A DNA stretch of 64,000 bases from positions 310,001 to 374,000 of the forward strand of contig LR134135.1 in the NCBI GenBank assembly GCA_900635465.1. Direction: 5' to 3'. This stretch comes from Lelliottia amnigena (GTDB taxonomy: Bacteria; Pseudomonadota; Gammaproteobacteria; Enterobacterales; Enterobacteriaceae). The notes below the pieces were generated by a model, which had not been told where the DNA came from, made no database searches, and saw only the letters and a list, made by a program, of their open reading frames with translations. This document shows, piece after piece, positions 32,098-40,984 of the stretch. A program made the translations under genes and the position numbers. Numbering within the stretch: position 1 is the stretch's first letter; each line of letters starts with the position of its first letter.

Positions 32098-32523
32098 GGC
32101 GGATCTCCTGTGAAGGTCGATATCAGCAGTCCATCACATCCCGGTAAATGCAAAATGTCAGAAGCCGTTCATATTTGTCATAGTTATGAATAGTTAATGT
32201 GGATCACAGTTTAGGGCTGTGATGACCTTTTACCCTCACCCCAGCCCTCTCCCTAAGGGAGAGAGAGAAAACCATACCCTCGATCCTTTGGGGAGCATTC
32301 TGGGGAAAAGACGCACAGTACGCCCTGCCTCATGGGCGGAAGATTTGCGCTTCCCCCTCTCCCTAAGGGAGAGGGAGAAAAACAAGCCCTCGATCCTTTG
32401 GGGAGCATTCTGGGGAAAAGACGCACATTACGCCCTGACTCATGGGCGGAAGATTTGCTCTTCCCCTCTCCCTGTGGGAGAGGGCCGGGGTGAGGGCATC
32501 AAACCACACTGGAGCCAACAAAC
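32098..32523. repeat. Divergent promoter region with 110 bp tandem repeat
   Basis: About 120 bp next to the ATPase gene presumably holds its promoter. From 32245 two tandem units of 110 bp (starts 32245 and 32355) plus a third partial unit (from 32464) follow. Each opens with ccctctccctaagggaga(g) and continues gagaaaa...cgatcctttggggagcatt...gacgcaca...catgggcggaagatttg. The last unit ends with the ggccggggtgagggcatca tail found in the other arrays. The histidine kinase start follows 21 bp later. Confidence 0.85.
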
Positions 32524-34806
32524 ATGCCATCTCGCCGCCCGCCTTTTTTTGCCAGCGCCCGTGGCCGCCTGCTAATTTTTAATCTGCTGGTGGTCGCGGT
32601 GACGCTGATGGTCAGCGGCGTGGCGGTGCTCGGTTTTCGTCATGCCAGCCAGATTCAGGAGCAGGTCCAGCAGCAAACGCTTAACGACATGACCGGCAGC
32701 ATGAATCTGGCACGCGACACCGCGAATGTGGCGACGGCGGCGGTGCGCTTGTCTCAGGTGGTGGGGGCGCTGGAGTACAAAAGTGAAGCCGACCGGCTCA
32801 AGCAAACGCAAATGGCGCTGCGCCGCTCGCTGGAACAACTCGCCGATGCGCCGCTGGCGCAGCAGGAACCGGCGCTGGTGGCACGAATTATTCGCCGCAG
32901 CAATGAATTACAGCAAAGCGTGACCGGGATGCTGGAGCGCGGACAGCGCCGTCACCTGGAACGCAACGAGCTGCTGAGTTCGCTTTATCAGAGCCAAAGC
33001 TTTTTGCGCCATTTGCAGGACATTAACCGTCGCTTTGGCGGCGATGTGCCCGATGCACAGCTGCTTGGCGAGATGGACCGGCTGCTGATGGCTGCCATTG
33101 AAACCCCGTCGCCGCGCGCCACTATCCAGCAGCTGAATGCTGTGATGGCCTCTCTGCCGCAGTCGGCTACGCTGCCGGTTATTGATTTTGTGCTGCCGGA
33201 TTTTAACGCCGAGCTGCGCAAGCTCGCACCGCTATCAAAGCAGCTTGAAGAGAGCGATCTGGCGATCAGCTGGTACATGTTTCACATCAAAGCGCTGGTG
33301 GCGATTTTAAACAGCGATATCAATCAGTACGTGGCGCAGGTGGCGCAGGCGTCGGAATTACGTACCGCACAGAGCCATAAAGAACTGCGCTCGATCAGCG
33401 TGTTCATCAGCGTTTTTGCGCTGCTGGCGCTGATCATCACCGGTTTTGCATGCTGGTATATCTATCGCAATTTAGGCTCTAACCTGACGGCGATTTCACG
33501 CGCGATGTCACGGCTGGCGCACGGCGAGCCGGATGTGTCGGTGCCTGCGCTACAGCGGCGTGATGAGCTGGGCGAACTGGCGCGCGCGTTCAACGTGTTT
33601 GCCCGCAACACCGCCTCGCTTGAGCACACCACACGGCTGCTGAAACAAAAAACCACGCAGATGGAAATCGACAGGCTGGAGCGTCAGGGGCTGGAAGAGG
33701 CGCTGCTGCACAGCCAAAAAATGAAAGCCGTCGGCCAGCTCACGGGCGGGCTGGCGCATGATTTTAACAATCTGCTGGCAGTGATTATCGGTAGCCTTGA
33801 GCTGGCAAATCCCGAGTCTCCGGACGCGCCGCGCATCACCCGTGCGCTCAAAGCCGCCGAGCGCGGGGCGTTGCTCACGCAGCGCCTGCTGGCGTTTTCG
33901 CGCAAACAGTCCCTGCATCCGCATGCGGTCGAGATGAAACCGCTGCTGGAAAATCTCGGCGAATTGATGTGCCACTCTTTGCCTGCCACCATCACGCTGG
34001 ATATTGAGGCGCAGCACCCCGCATGGCCCGCGTGGATTGACGTCAGCCAGCTGGAAAACGCCATTATCAATCTGGTGATGAACGCCCGCGATGCGATGGA
34101 AGGCGAGGGCGGCATTATTCGGATCCGCACATGGAATCAGCGTGTTACCCGCAGCGATGGACGCCGACAGGATATGGTGGCGCTGGAGGTCATCGATCAC
34201 GGCAGCGGCATGTCGCAGGAGGTGAAATCGCGGGTATTTGAACCGTTCTTCACCACCAAACAGACCGGCAGCGGCAGCGGACTGGGCCTGTCGATGGTCT
34301 ACGGGTTCGTGCGCCAGTCCGGCGGGCGCGTGGAAATCGAAAGCGCGCCGGGGCAGGGCACGACCGTGCGGCTCCAGCTTCCGCGCTCTTTACAGCAGGT
34401 GATGATTGAGGACGAAACGCTGGCGGCCAACGAGGCACCGCAAAGCGATCGGCTGGTGCTGGTACTGGAGGATGAAGCAGACGTGCGCCAGACGCTGTGC
34501 GAGCAGCTGCATCAGCTTGGCTATTTAACGCTGGAAGCTGAAAACGGCGAACAGGCGCTGAGAATGCTGGGATCTTCGCCCGATATCGAAATGTTTATCA
34601 GCGACTTAATGCTGCCGGGCGGCATGAGCGGTGCTGAGGTGATTCATCACGTGCGCACGCATTTCCCGCTTCTTCCGGTACTTATGGTGAGCGGCCAGGA
34701 TTTGCGTCCAACGCATAATCCGCAGTTGCCGGACGTTGAGCTATTGCGCAAACCCTTCACGCGCGCGCAGCTGGCGCAGGCGCTGCACAAAGCGATGAAA
34801 ATTTGA
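32524..34806 (+). CDS. Hybrid sensor histidine kinase of the sugar locus
   Basis: 760-residue membrane hybrid kinase. Two transmembrane segments (about 17-38 and 296-316) flank a helical periplasmic sensor domain. HAMP is at about 315-370. HisKA has the phospho-acceptor in LTGGLAHDFNNLL (His about 412), and HATPase_c has N box NLVMNARDAM and GSGLGLSMVYG (about 475-620). A C-terminal receiver follows (about 640-758, phospho-Asp about 694 in ISDLMLPGG). No HPt domain is present. It diverges from the sugar ABC operon, and its likely partner is the response regulator at the operon's other end. An ggag site precedes the ATG. Confidence 0.9.
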   Translation: MPSRRPPFFASARGRLLIFNLLVVAVTLMVSGVAVLGFRHASQIQEQVQQQTLNDMTGSMNLARDTANVATAAVRLSQVVGALEYKSEADRLKQTQMALRRSLEQLADAPLAQQEPALVARIIRRSNELQQSVTGMLERGQRRHLERNELLSSLYQSQSFLRHLQDINRRFGGDVPDAQLLGEMDRLLMAAIETPSPRATIQQLNAVMASLPQSATLPVIDFVLPDFNAELRKLAPLSKQLEESDLAISWYMFHIKALVAILNSDINQYVAQVAQASELRTAQSHKELRSISVFISVFALLALIITGFACWYIYRNLGSNLTAISRAMSRLAHGEPDVSVPALQRRDELGELARAFNVFARNTASLEHTTRLLKQKTTQMEIDRLERQGLEEALLHSQKMKAVGQLTGGLAHDFNNLLAVIIGSLELANPESPDAPRITRALKAAERGALLTQRLLAFSRKQSLHPHAVEMKPLLENLGELMCHSLPATITLDIEAQHPAWPAWIDVSQLENAIINLVMNARDAMEGEGGIIRIRTWNQRVTRSDGRRQDMVALEVIDHGSGMSQEVKSRVFEPFFTTKQTGSGSGLGLSMVYGFVRQSGGRVEIESAPGQGTTVRLQLPRSLQQVMIEDETLAANEAPQSDRLVLVLEDEADVRQTLCEQLHQLGYLTLEAENGEQALRMLGSSPDIEMFISDLMLPGGMSGAEVIHHVRTHFPLLPVLMVSGQDLRPTHNPQLPDVELLRKPFTRAQLAQALHKAMKI

Positions 34807-34875
34807 GATTCCTCCGCTACTCCCGATTTTCACCGTTGATTAACGTAAAGCCAGCCCACCTGCGAGACTGGCATT

Positions 34876-35199
34876 ATGAAAAATTACGCTTCCGCCCTGT
34901 TATTTGGTCTGCTGTCTTTAACCAGCCAACTGGCTCATGCCGACCTTGTTGATGACGCAATCGGCAACATTCAGCAGGCGATCAACGACGCCTACAATCC
35001 CAGCAGCGCTAGCCGCCGGGATGAGGATGACGATCGCTACGAAGACCGTCGTCGTAACGACAGCCGTCAGTATGACGACCGACGTCGCCAGCTTGAAGAC
35101 CGCCGCCGTCAGTTAGATGACAGACAGCGCCAGCTGGATCAGGACAGGCGTCAGCTTGAAGACGATGAACGGCGGCTGGAAGACAATTACGATGGTTAG
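34876..35199 (+). CDS. yjdP: YjdP, secreted charged repeat protein
   Basis: 107 residues: signal peptide (MKNYASALLFGLLSLTSQLAHA), a short conserved segment LVDDAIGNIQQAINDAYNP, then an Arg/Asp/Gln-rich helical repeat (RRRQLEDRRRQLDDRQRQLD and similar) predicted to be one long charged coiled coil. It matches E. coli YjdP (109 residues), which also neighbours phnP. Function is unknown; it is probably periplasmic. Confidence 0.85.
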   Translation: MKNYASALLFGLLSLTSQLAHADLVDDAIGNIQQAINDAYNPSSASRRDEDDDRYEDRRRNDSRQYDDRRRQLEDRRRQLDDRQRQLDQDRRQLEDDERRLEDNYDG

Positions 35200-35263
35200 T
35201 CGGCGGCAGTAATGAGGGCGTCGGACGTGTCGCCCCCATGCTCAGACCGCGAATGCTCAGGCT

Positions 35264-35749
35264 TTATGCTTTGACGTCGGGTTGGGCATTCTCTGACGGG
35301 ATTTTCACAATGGCTGGACGTACATATTTTTTATCCCCGCGCCCTGGAAGATAAGGCACGCACCAGCCCATGATCAGACCGGCCAACAGCCCGGGTCCCG
35401 TTGCCATCCAGAAGATCGCTGAATCGAGCGAGCCTGAATAAAGCAGCCCGTAAAGCGTAGCAATCGCCGCACCCATCGCACCGCAGGCGAGTGTTCTATG
35501 CCAGGCGTGCTGATAAATATGCTGCGGAAGACAGGCCGCGGCGACCCCGGTCAACAGGGCAGAAACGCCCCCCAAAAACCACGTCACCGCCATAAAATAC
35601 GGGAAATTCAGGACGATTTGCAGCAAGAGGTTTTCCGCCGTGCGGTGGTTGGTGAGCAGTTCTCCAGCGAAAGTAACGGGTACGCCGAGATGCGGTCCCA
35701 GTAAAGCAAACCAGCAGGCGTGATGGAAAATACGGCGTGTTTTGGTCAT
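35264..35749 (-). CDS. Unrecognised four-helix membrane protein
   Basis: I do not recognise this 161-residue protein. It has about four hydrophobic segments (about residues 8-28, 43-70, 84-108 and 113-135) and a short basic cytoplasmic tail, so it is likely an inner-membrane protein. The start MTKTRR at 35749 is placed 7 bases after an aagggga site; an upstream ATG at 35764 overlaps that site. It stands between yjdP and phnP, is transcribed in the phn direction, and has no counterpart that I recall in E. coli K-12 at this place. Confidence 0.6.
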   Translation of the reverse strand: MTKTRRIFHHACWFALLGPHLGVPVTFAGELLTNHRTAENLLLQIVLNFPYFMAVTWFLGGVSALLTGVAAACLPQHIYQHAWHRTLACGAMGAAIATLYGLLYSGSLDSAIFWMATGPGLLAGLIMGWCVPYLPGRGDKKYVRPAIVKIPSENAQPDVKA

Positions 35750-35820
35750 AAGCATCCCCTTCATATGGTCAATTTGGCGGGGAGCATAAAGGGCGTAAGT
35801 GAAGTCACGGTGAAGTGGTG

Positions 35821-36579
35821 TTAATCCAGCATCAAAACCATCCCGTCGTATCCGGCTTCAAACCCGTCTGGCAGCGGGTTATCCATCAGCCATACGTCAA
35901 ACTGGTGGCTGATGTGGGTCAAAATCACCTGCGGGCACCCAATCACCTTATTGAGTGCGATAACCGTGTTGAGATCGCTATGATTACGCGGCGTTTCTTC
36001 GCGCGGCGCATGGCTGCAATCGATCACGATGACCTGCGGTTGGTTGTTGAGCAGGAATTTCACCGTCTTTTCCGGTAGCCCGGCGGTGTCAGACAGCCAC
36101 GCCACACGGCTGTGCGCGCTTTCCAGCAGATAGCCAAACGTCAGCTTAGAGTGGTTCAGCGGCAGCGGCGTCACTCGCAAACCCTGGAGTTCGAACATCA
36201 CAAAGGGTTCAACCGTCCGGCTAAAATCCAGAATGCCGGGATGTTTGAACAGATCGTCGCAGCCCGCGTCGTCCGGGGGGCCGTAAACGGGAATGGTCGC
36301 GCCCACGCCCCAGCGCAGCGGGAACAACCCCTGGACATGATCCATATGGTAATGCGTCAGCAAAAACTGTTGAAAACTGCCCGCCGGCCAGTCATCCATC
36401 AGATGCGGAATGCCCGCGTCCAGCAGCGTCACTGCGTCGTTGAATTTGACCGCCGCGCTGCACGGGCGACGGCGATGCGCCTCCTGTAACCTCGCCCGAC
36501 GGCACGCCGCGCAGTCGCAGCCAAAGACCGGCACCAGCTGCGCGCCACCCGTTCCCGTCAGCGTAATGGTCAAACACAT
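35821..36579 (-). CDS. phnP: PhnP cyclic ribose phosphate phosphodiesterase
   Basis: Opens the cyclic phosphate of 5-phosphoribosyl 1,2-cyclic phosphate, a late step of C-P lyase metabolism. This is a metallo-beta-lactamase fold of 252 residues (E. coli 252). The metal motif THYHMDH (about residue 76) and later ligands in LSDTAG and LTHISHQ are present. The Cys/His zinc site near the N-terminus (CDCAACRRA) matches PhnP. It is the last gene of the phn operon. Confidence 0.96.
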   Translation of the reverse strand: MCLTITLTGTGGAQLVPVFGCDCAACRRARLQEAHRRRPCSAAVKFNDAVTLLDAGIPHLMDDWPAGSFQQFLLTHYHMDHVQGLFPLRWGVGATIPVYGPPDDAGCDDLFKHPGILDFSRTVEPFVMFELQGLRVTPLPLNHSKLTFGYLLESAHSRVAWLSDTAGLPEKTVKFLLNNQPQVIVIDCSHAPREETPRNHSDLNTVIALNKVIGCPQVILTHISHQFDVWLMDNPLPDGFEAGYDGMVLMLD

Positions 36580-36588
36580 AGCGCCTCC

Positions 36589-37023
36589 TTACAGAGGTTT
36601 GGTGAATCTATAGTGGCTCTGGGCATATCCTTCGCGAATATAAAAACGGTGGGCATCGACGCGCTTCACGCTTGTGGAAAGCTCCGTCATCTCCGCGCCC
36701 ACTTTTCGCGCTTCATCCTCGGCCCAGGCCAACAGCTGGCTACCGACCTTCAGACCGCGCGCCTGCGGCAGAACCACCAGCTCCTGAATTTCACCGATCC
36801 AGTTAACGTGATGGAGGTGAAATTGCAGATGCAGACCAATCATGCCGACGGTCTGCCCGTCCAGATCCGCCAGCTGATAATGCATGTGGCGATCCTGAAG
36901 ATTGGCGAGAAAACCCGCCAGAAACGCGTCACGATCAAATTCCGCCTGTTTGAGTTCACATATCAGGCCGTAAACGGCCTGAGCATCTTCAGGTGTGGCG
37001 GGGCGGAGTTCACAGGCAGGCAT
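36589..37023 (-). CDS. phnO: PhnO aminoalkylphosphonate N-acetyltransferase
   Basis: GNAT-fold acetyltransferase of 144 residues that acetylates aminoalkylphosphonates with acetyl-CoA, needed for use of 1-aminoalkylphosphonates. The acetyl-CoA loop ([20 protein letters not shown], about 85-104) is clear. It overlaps phnN by 14 bp. Confidence 0.93.
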   Translation of the reverse strand: MPACELRPATPEDAQAVYGLICELKQAEFDRDAFLAGFLANLQDRHMHYQLADLDGQTVGMIGLHLQFHLHHVNWIGEIQELVVLPQARGLKVGSQLLAWAEDEARKVGAEMTELSTSVKRVDAHRFYIREGYAQSHYRFTKPL

Positions 37024-37564
37024 GGCATTTTTCCTTCTGACGAATAAGCGCGATCAAGTTATCGACAGACTGTAGCAAACTTCCGTCGTTATTGAGGAGA
37101 TGGCATTCGGATGGCGTATAGCGCGCGGCGCGCGCCAGCCGTTCGTCAATCTCACGCGCGGTTTCCCGTCCTCTGTTTTGCAAGCGATGACGCAGCACGT
37201 CAGGCGAGACCTGCAAACAAACCGGCAACAACGCGTCGCCGTATCGGGCGTGCGCCTGTGGCAAATGGGCGCGAGAACCGTTCACCAGCACGTTAAATCC
37301 CGCGTGCAGCCACAGGTCGATCTCTACGCCGACGCCGTAATAAAAGCCGTTCGCATGCCAGCTCAGTGCCAGTAAATTTTGCCCGGCGCGGGTAAAAAAT
37401 TCCTGCTCGCTCAGGGCGATATGGTTCTCGCTGCCTGCATTTGCTGCCCGCGTTATGTAACGATGCGCCACTAACAGCCGCGTATGTTCCTGCTGGCGTA
37501 GCGCCGTCAGCAGGCTGTCTTTACCGGAGCCGGACGGCCCCATTAGCCAGATCAGTTTTCCCAT
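37010..37564 (-). CDS. phnN: PhnN ribose 1,5-bisphosphate phosphokinase
   Basis: ATP-dependent kinase that converts ribose 1,5-bisphosphate to PRPP, feeding the phosphonate-derived ribose back to nucleotide synthesis. It has 184 residues, with the P-loop [11 protein letters not shown] at 9-19 and a guanylate-kinase-like fold. Its ATG overlaps the phnM stop by one base. Confidence 0.94.
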   Translation of the reverse strand: MGKLIWLMGPSGSGKDSLLTALRQQEHTRLLVAHRYITRAANAGSENHIALSEQEFFTRAGQNLLALSWHANGFYYGVGVEIDLWLHAGFNVLVNGSRAHLPQAHARYGDALLPVCLQVSPDVLRHRLQNRGRETAREIDERLARAARYTPSECHLLNNDGSLLQSVDNLIALIRQKEKCHACL

Positions 37565-38700
37565 CAGAACACCCGTTTTCCCTGACGCCAGACGTGGTCA
37601 ATATGAACATGCTCGCCTTTACGATGCGCCAGTACCAGGTCGGCCCGTTTGCCTTCGCCGATGACGCCGCGATCGCGGAGGTTCAGCGCATCCGCCGGGT
37701 TTTTGGTCACCAGACGAATCGCCTGCGGCAGGGTAAAGCTGTTACCTGCGTCGTCGGCGACGCGGAAAGCGGCATCCAGCAGGCTGCCGGGATAGTAGTC
37801 GGACGAGAGAATATCCAGCAGCCCGAGCGAGGCGAGTTGGCTGGCGGCAACGTTGCCGGAATGCGATCCGCCGCGCACGATATTCGGCGCGCCCATCAGG
37901 ACGTTCATTCCGTGCTTGCGTGAGGCTTCTGCCGCTTCGAACGTGGTGGGAAATTCGGCGATCACGCTACCAAGCTGATGGGATTCGAGCACATGATCGT
38001 GCGTGGCGTCGTCGTGGCTCGCGAGGGCAATGTTGCGCTCGCGGCATATCCCGGCAATCGACAGACGATTCGGCTGCGACCACTGCGCGGCCAGCGCCAG
38101 CTGTTCCTCTTCATAACGCGCCATTTCGTCATCGCTGAGCGAATATTTGCCCTGATAATATTCACGATACTTTTCAATATTGGCGAACTGGCGCTGGCCC
38201 GGCGAGTGATCCATCAGCGACACTAGCGATACCGGCTCGCGACCCACCAGCTTTTCGAACAGCGGAAGCGTGGTGAAATGCGGAAGTTCGCAGCGCAGAT
38301 GCAGGCGGTGCTCGGCGCGATTCAGACCGCGTTTCTGGGTGTCTTCCACCGCGTTAATCATCTTCTCGAGGTTTTCGAGACGATCACCGCCGTCGCGCAC
38401 ATCGCCAATCGCCACCGCGTCCAGCACGGTGGTGATCCCGCTGGCGACCATGAGCGCGTCATGGCTGCTCATCGCCGAGTGGGCCGGCCAGTCTACTTTC
38501 GGGCGAGGGGTAAAGAATTTGTCGAGGTTATCAGTGTGCAGTTCGATAAGCCCTGGCAACAGCCAGCCGCCTTCACCGTCCATTGCCTCCGGTGAGCGGC
38601 TTTGCGTCTCGGCAAAGGCACGGATTTCGCCGCCCTGCACGTCAATCGATCCCTCGACGACGTCGTTTTCCAGCACCAGCTTGACGTTATTGATAATCAT
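37564..38700 (-). CDS. phnM: PhnM RPnTP diphosphatase
   Basis: Amidohydrolase-fold enzyme of 378 residues that removes diphosphate from alpha-D-ribose 1-methylphosphonate 5-triphosphate. Metal-site motifs [22 protein letters not shown] (about 245) and [11 protein letters not shown] (about 310) are visible. It overlaps phnL by 4 bp. Confidence 0.96.
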   Translation of the reverse strand: MIINNVKLVLENDVVEGSIDVQGGEIRAFAETQSRSPEAMDGEGGWLLPGLIELHTDNLDKFFTPRPKVDWPAHSAMSSHDALMVASGITTVLDAVAIGDVRDGGDRLENLEKMINAVEDTQKRGLNRAEHRLHLRCELPHFTTLPLFEKLVGREPVSLVSLMDHSPGQRQFANIEKYREYYQGKYSLSDDEMARYEEEQLALAAQWSQPNRLSIAGICRERNIALASHDDATHDHVLESHQLGSVIAEFPTTFEAAEASRKHGMNVLMGAPNIVRGGSHSGNVAASQLASLGLLDILSSDYYPGSLLDAAFRVADDAGNSFTLPQAIRLVTKNPADALNLRDRGVIGEGKRADLVLAHRKGEHVHIDHVWRQGKRVF

Positions 38701-39377
38701 GGCGCGACTCCCATCGTATGCAGACGATCCGCCACGCGATCGCGCACCGCAGCGTCGTGGAAGATCCCGACGATTGCAGCACCCCGCGTTTTGGCATGTT
38801 CAATCAGTTCGACGACGGCGGCGCTGTTTTTGGCGTCCAGCGAGGCGGTCGGCTCATCGAGCAGTAAAATCGGGTAATCGACGATAAACCCGCGCGCGAT
38901 ATTCACGCGCTGCTGCTCCCCGCCGGAAAAGGTCGATGGCGCAAGATGCCACAGGCGTTCCGGTACGTTCAGGCGCGTGAGCAAATTCGCGGCTTTTGTG
39001 GCGCACGCTTCGCGCGGCACGCCCAGATCGAGCAGCGGCTGCATCACCACGTCAAGGGCGGAGATCCGCGGGATCACCCGCAGGAACTGACTCACCCAGC
39101 CGATCGTCGCCCGACGCACTTCCAGCACTTTGCGCGCCGGGGCCTGCACCAGATCCACCCATTCATCACCATGACGAATATGAATATGGCCTTCGTCGGG
39201 CAAATAGTTGGCGTACAGCGAGCGTAAAAGCGTCGATTTTCCGCTGCCGGAATGACCGTGCAGCACCACGCATTCGCCGCCGTTTACCTCGAGCGAGGCG
39301 TTTTGCAGGACCGGCAGGCGCACGCCGTTTTGCTGGTGGAGCACAAACGTTTTACTGACATTTTCTACGCGGATCAT
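38697..39377 (-). CDS. phnL: PhnL, ABC-type subunit of C-P lyase system
   Basis: 226-residue ABC ATPase-like protein (Walker [11 protein letters not shown], signature [13 protein letters not shown], Walker [10 protein letters not shown]). Together with PhnGHI it is needed in vitro to make the ribose-phosphonate triphosphate from ATP and phosphonate. It is not a transporter subunit despite its fold. There are 9 bp between it and phnK. Confidence 0.95.
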   Translation of the reverse strand: MIRVENVSKTFVLHQQNGVRLPVLQNASLEVNGGECVVLHGHSGSGKSTLLRSLYANYLPDEGHIHIRHGDEWVDLVQAPARKVLEVRRATIGWVSQFLRVIPRISALDVVMQPLLDLGVPREACATKAANLLTRLNVPERLWHLAPSTFSGGEQQRVNIARGFIVDYPILLLDEPTASLDAKNSAAVVELIEHAKTRGAAIVGIFHDAAVRDRVADRLHTMGVAP

Positions 39378-39386
39378 GTTGACCTC

Positions 39387-40142
39387 TTAATTCTGTAAAA
39401 CGGACGACACCAGCAGCTGCGTGTAGGGGTGATGCGGATCGTCGAGCACGCGGTCGGTTAAACCACTTTCCACCACCTGGCCCTGCTTCATCACCAGCAA
39501 ACGATCCGCCAGCAGACGCGCCACGCCTAAATCGTGGGTGACAATCACCACCGCCAGATCCAGTTCCACCACCAGACCGCGCAGCAAATCCAGCAGCCGC
39601 GCCTGGACCGAAACGTCCAGCCCACCGGTCGGCTCATCCATAAACACCAGTTTGGGATGGGTCACCAGATTGCGGGCAATTTGCAGGCGCTGCTGCATGC
39701 CGCCGGAAAACGTGGTCGGCAGGTCGTCGATGCGCGACGCGGGGATTTCTACCTCTTCCAGCCACTGCTGGGCGGTGGCGCGGATCGTGCCGTAATGGCG
39801 CGCGCCGGTAGCCATCAGCCGTTCACCGATGTTTCCCCCCGCCGACACCTGGCGGCGCAGACCGTCCATCGGATGCTGATGTACCACGCCCCATTCGGTG
39901 CGTAGCAGGCGGCGGCGCTCGGCCTCACTCATGCCGTACAGCGACCGATCCTGATAGCGGATTTCGCCGTTTTGCGGCGTTAAGCGCGCGGAAATGGATT
40001 TCAGCAGCGTGGTTTTGCCGGAGCCGGACTCACCGACAATGCCCAGCACTTCGCCCGGCCACAGATCAAACGACACATCGCTAAAGCCTTTTCCTGGCGC
40101 GTATAAATGGGTCAGGTTATTCACCGAAAGCAGCGGTTTCAT
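39387..40142 (-). CDS. phnK: PhnK, ABC-type subunit bound to the C-P lyase core
   Basis: 251-residue ABC ATPase-like protein that docks on the PhnGHIJ core near PhnJ. Walker A GESGSGKTT, signature FSGGMQQRLQIAR and Walker B LVFMDEPTGG are present. The start MKPLLSVNN at 40142 gives the family length; a 45-residue upstream extension overlaps phnJ in another frame and is rejected. It overlaps phnJ by 4 bp. Confidence 0.95.
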   Translation of the reverse strand: MKPLLSVNNLTHLYAPGKGFSDVSFDLWPGEVLGIVGESGSGKTTLLKSISARLTPQNGEIRYQDRSLYGMSEAERRRLLRTEWGVVHQHPMDGLRRQVSAGGNIGERLMATGARHYGTIRATAQQWLEEVEIPASRIDDLPTTFSGGMQQRLQIARNLVTHPKLVFMDEPTGGLDVSVQARLLDLLRGLVVELDLAVVIVTHDLGVARLLADRLLVMKQGQVVESGLTDRVLDDPHHPYTQLLVSSVLQN

Positions 40143-40984
40143 TGGCCGTTCGCCTCGCTCTGTTGGCGACAGAAATCGGTGTCGGAGCAGACAAACATCC
40201 GTTTGCCCGTATCGTCCAGCACCACTTCGTCGAGATAGCTGTGTCTTGAGCCGCAGATGGCGCACGGCTCGTCCCACTCCTGCACCGTGAACGGATGATC
40301 GTCAAAGTCGAGACTCTCCACGCGGGTATACGGTGGCACGGCGTAGATGCGCTTTTCGCGTCCGGCACCAAACAGCTGGAGCGCGGGCATCATGTCCATT
40401 TTTGGGTTATCGAATTTTGGGATGGGCGACGGGTCCATGACGTAGCGTCCGTTCACTTTCACCGGATAGGCGTAGGTGGTGGCGATATGGCCGAAGCGGG
40501 CGATATCTTCGTACAGTTTCACCTGCATCACGCCGTACTCTTCCAGAGCGTGCATGGTGCGGGTTTCCGTTTCGCGTGGCTCGATAAAACGCAGCGGTTC
40601 CGGAATCGGCACCTGGAAAATCAAAATCTGGTCTTCGGTGAGCGGCGTTTCGGGGATGCGGTGGCGGGTCTGGATGAGCGTGGCGTCTTCGGAGCGTTCG
40701 GTGGTGTGCACGCCCGTCACGCGTGTGAAGAAGCTGCGGATCGACACGGCATTGGTGGTGTCGTCTGCGCCCTGGTCGATCACCTTCAGCACGTCCTCCT
40801 CGCCAATCACGCTGGCGGTAAGCTGAATTCCGCCGGTTCCCCAGCCGTATGGCATCGGCATTTCACGGCCACCAAACGGCACCTGATAGCCGGGAATCGA
40901 CACCGCTTTTAAGATGGCGCGGCGGATCATGCGCTTGGTTTGCTCATCCAGATAAGCAAAGTTATATCCGCTGAGGTTAGCCAT
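40139..40984 (-). CDS. phnJ: PhnJ carbon-phosphorus lyase
   Basis: Radical-SAM-like enzyme that breaks the C-P bond, releasing the alkane and 5-phosphoribosyl 1,2-cyclic phosphate. It has 281 residues as in E. coli. Cluster and catalytic cysteines are conserved: C241, C244 and C266 for the [4Fe-4S] cluster and C272 as the thiyl radical site (CAIC, then CSDTDFC). It is part of the PhnGHIJ core complex. Confidence 0.97.
   Translation of the reverse strand: MANLSGYNFAYLDEQTKRMIRRAILKAVSIPGYQVPFGGREMPMPYGWGTGGIQLTASVIGEEDVLKVIDQGADDTTNAVSIRSFFTRVTGVHTTERSEDATLIQTRHRIPETPLTEDQILIFQVPIPEPLRFIEPRETETRTMHALEEYGVMQVKLYEDIARFGHIATTYAYPVKVNGRYVMDPSPIPKFDNPKMDMMPALQLFGAGREKRIYAVPPYTRVESLDFDDHPFTVQEWDEPCAICGSRHSYLDEVVLDDTGKRMFVCSDTDFCRQQSEANGQ

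Noticed and set aside
40143..40277. 45-residue N-terminal extension of PhnK
   Set aside because: It overlaps phnJ coding sequence in another frame; the start at 40142 matches the family.
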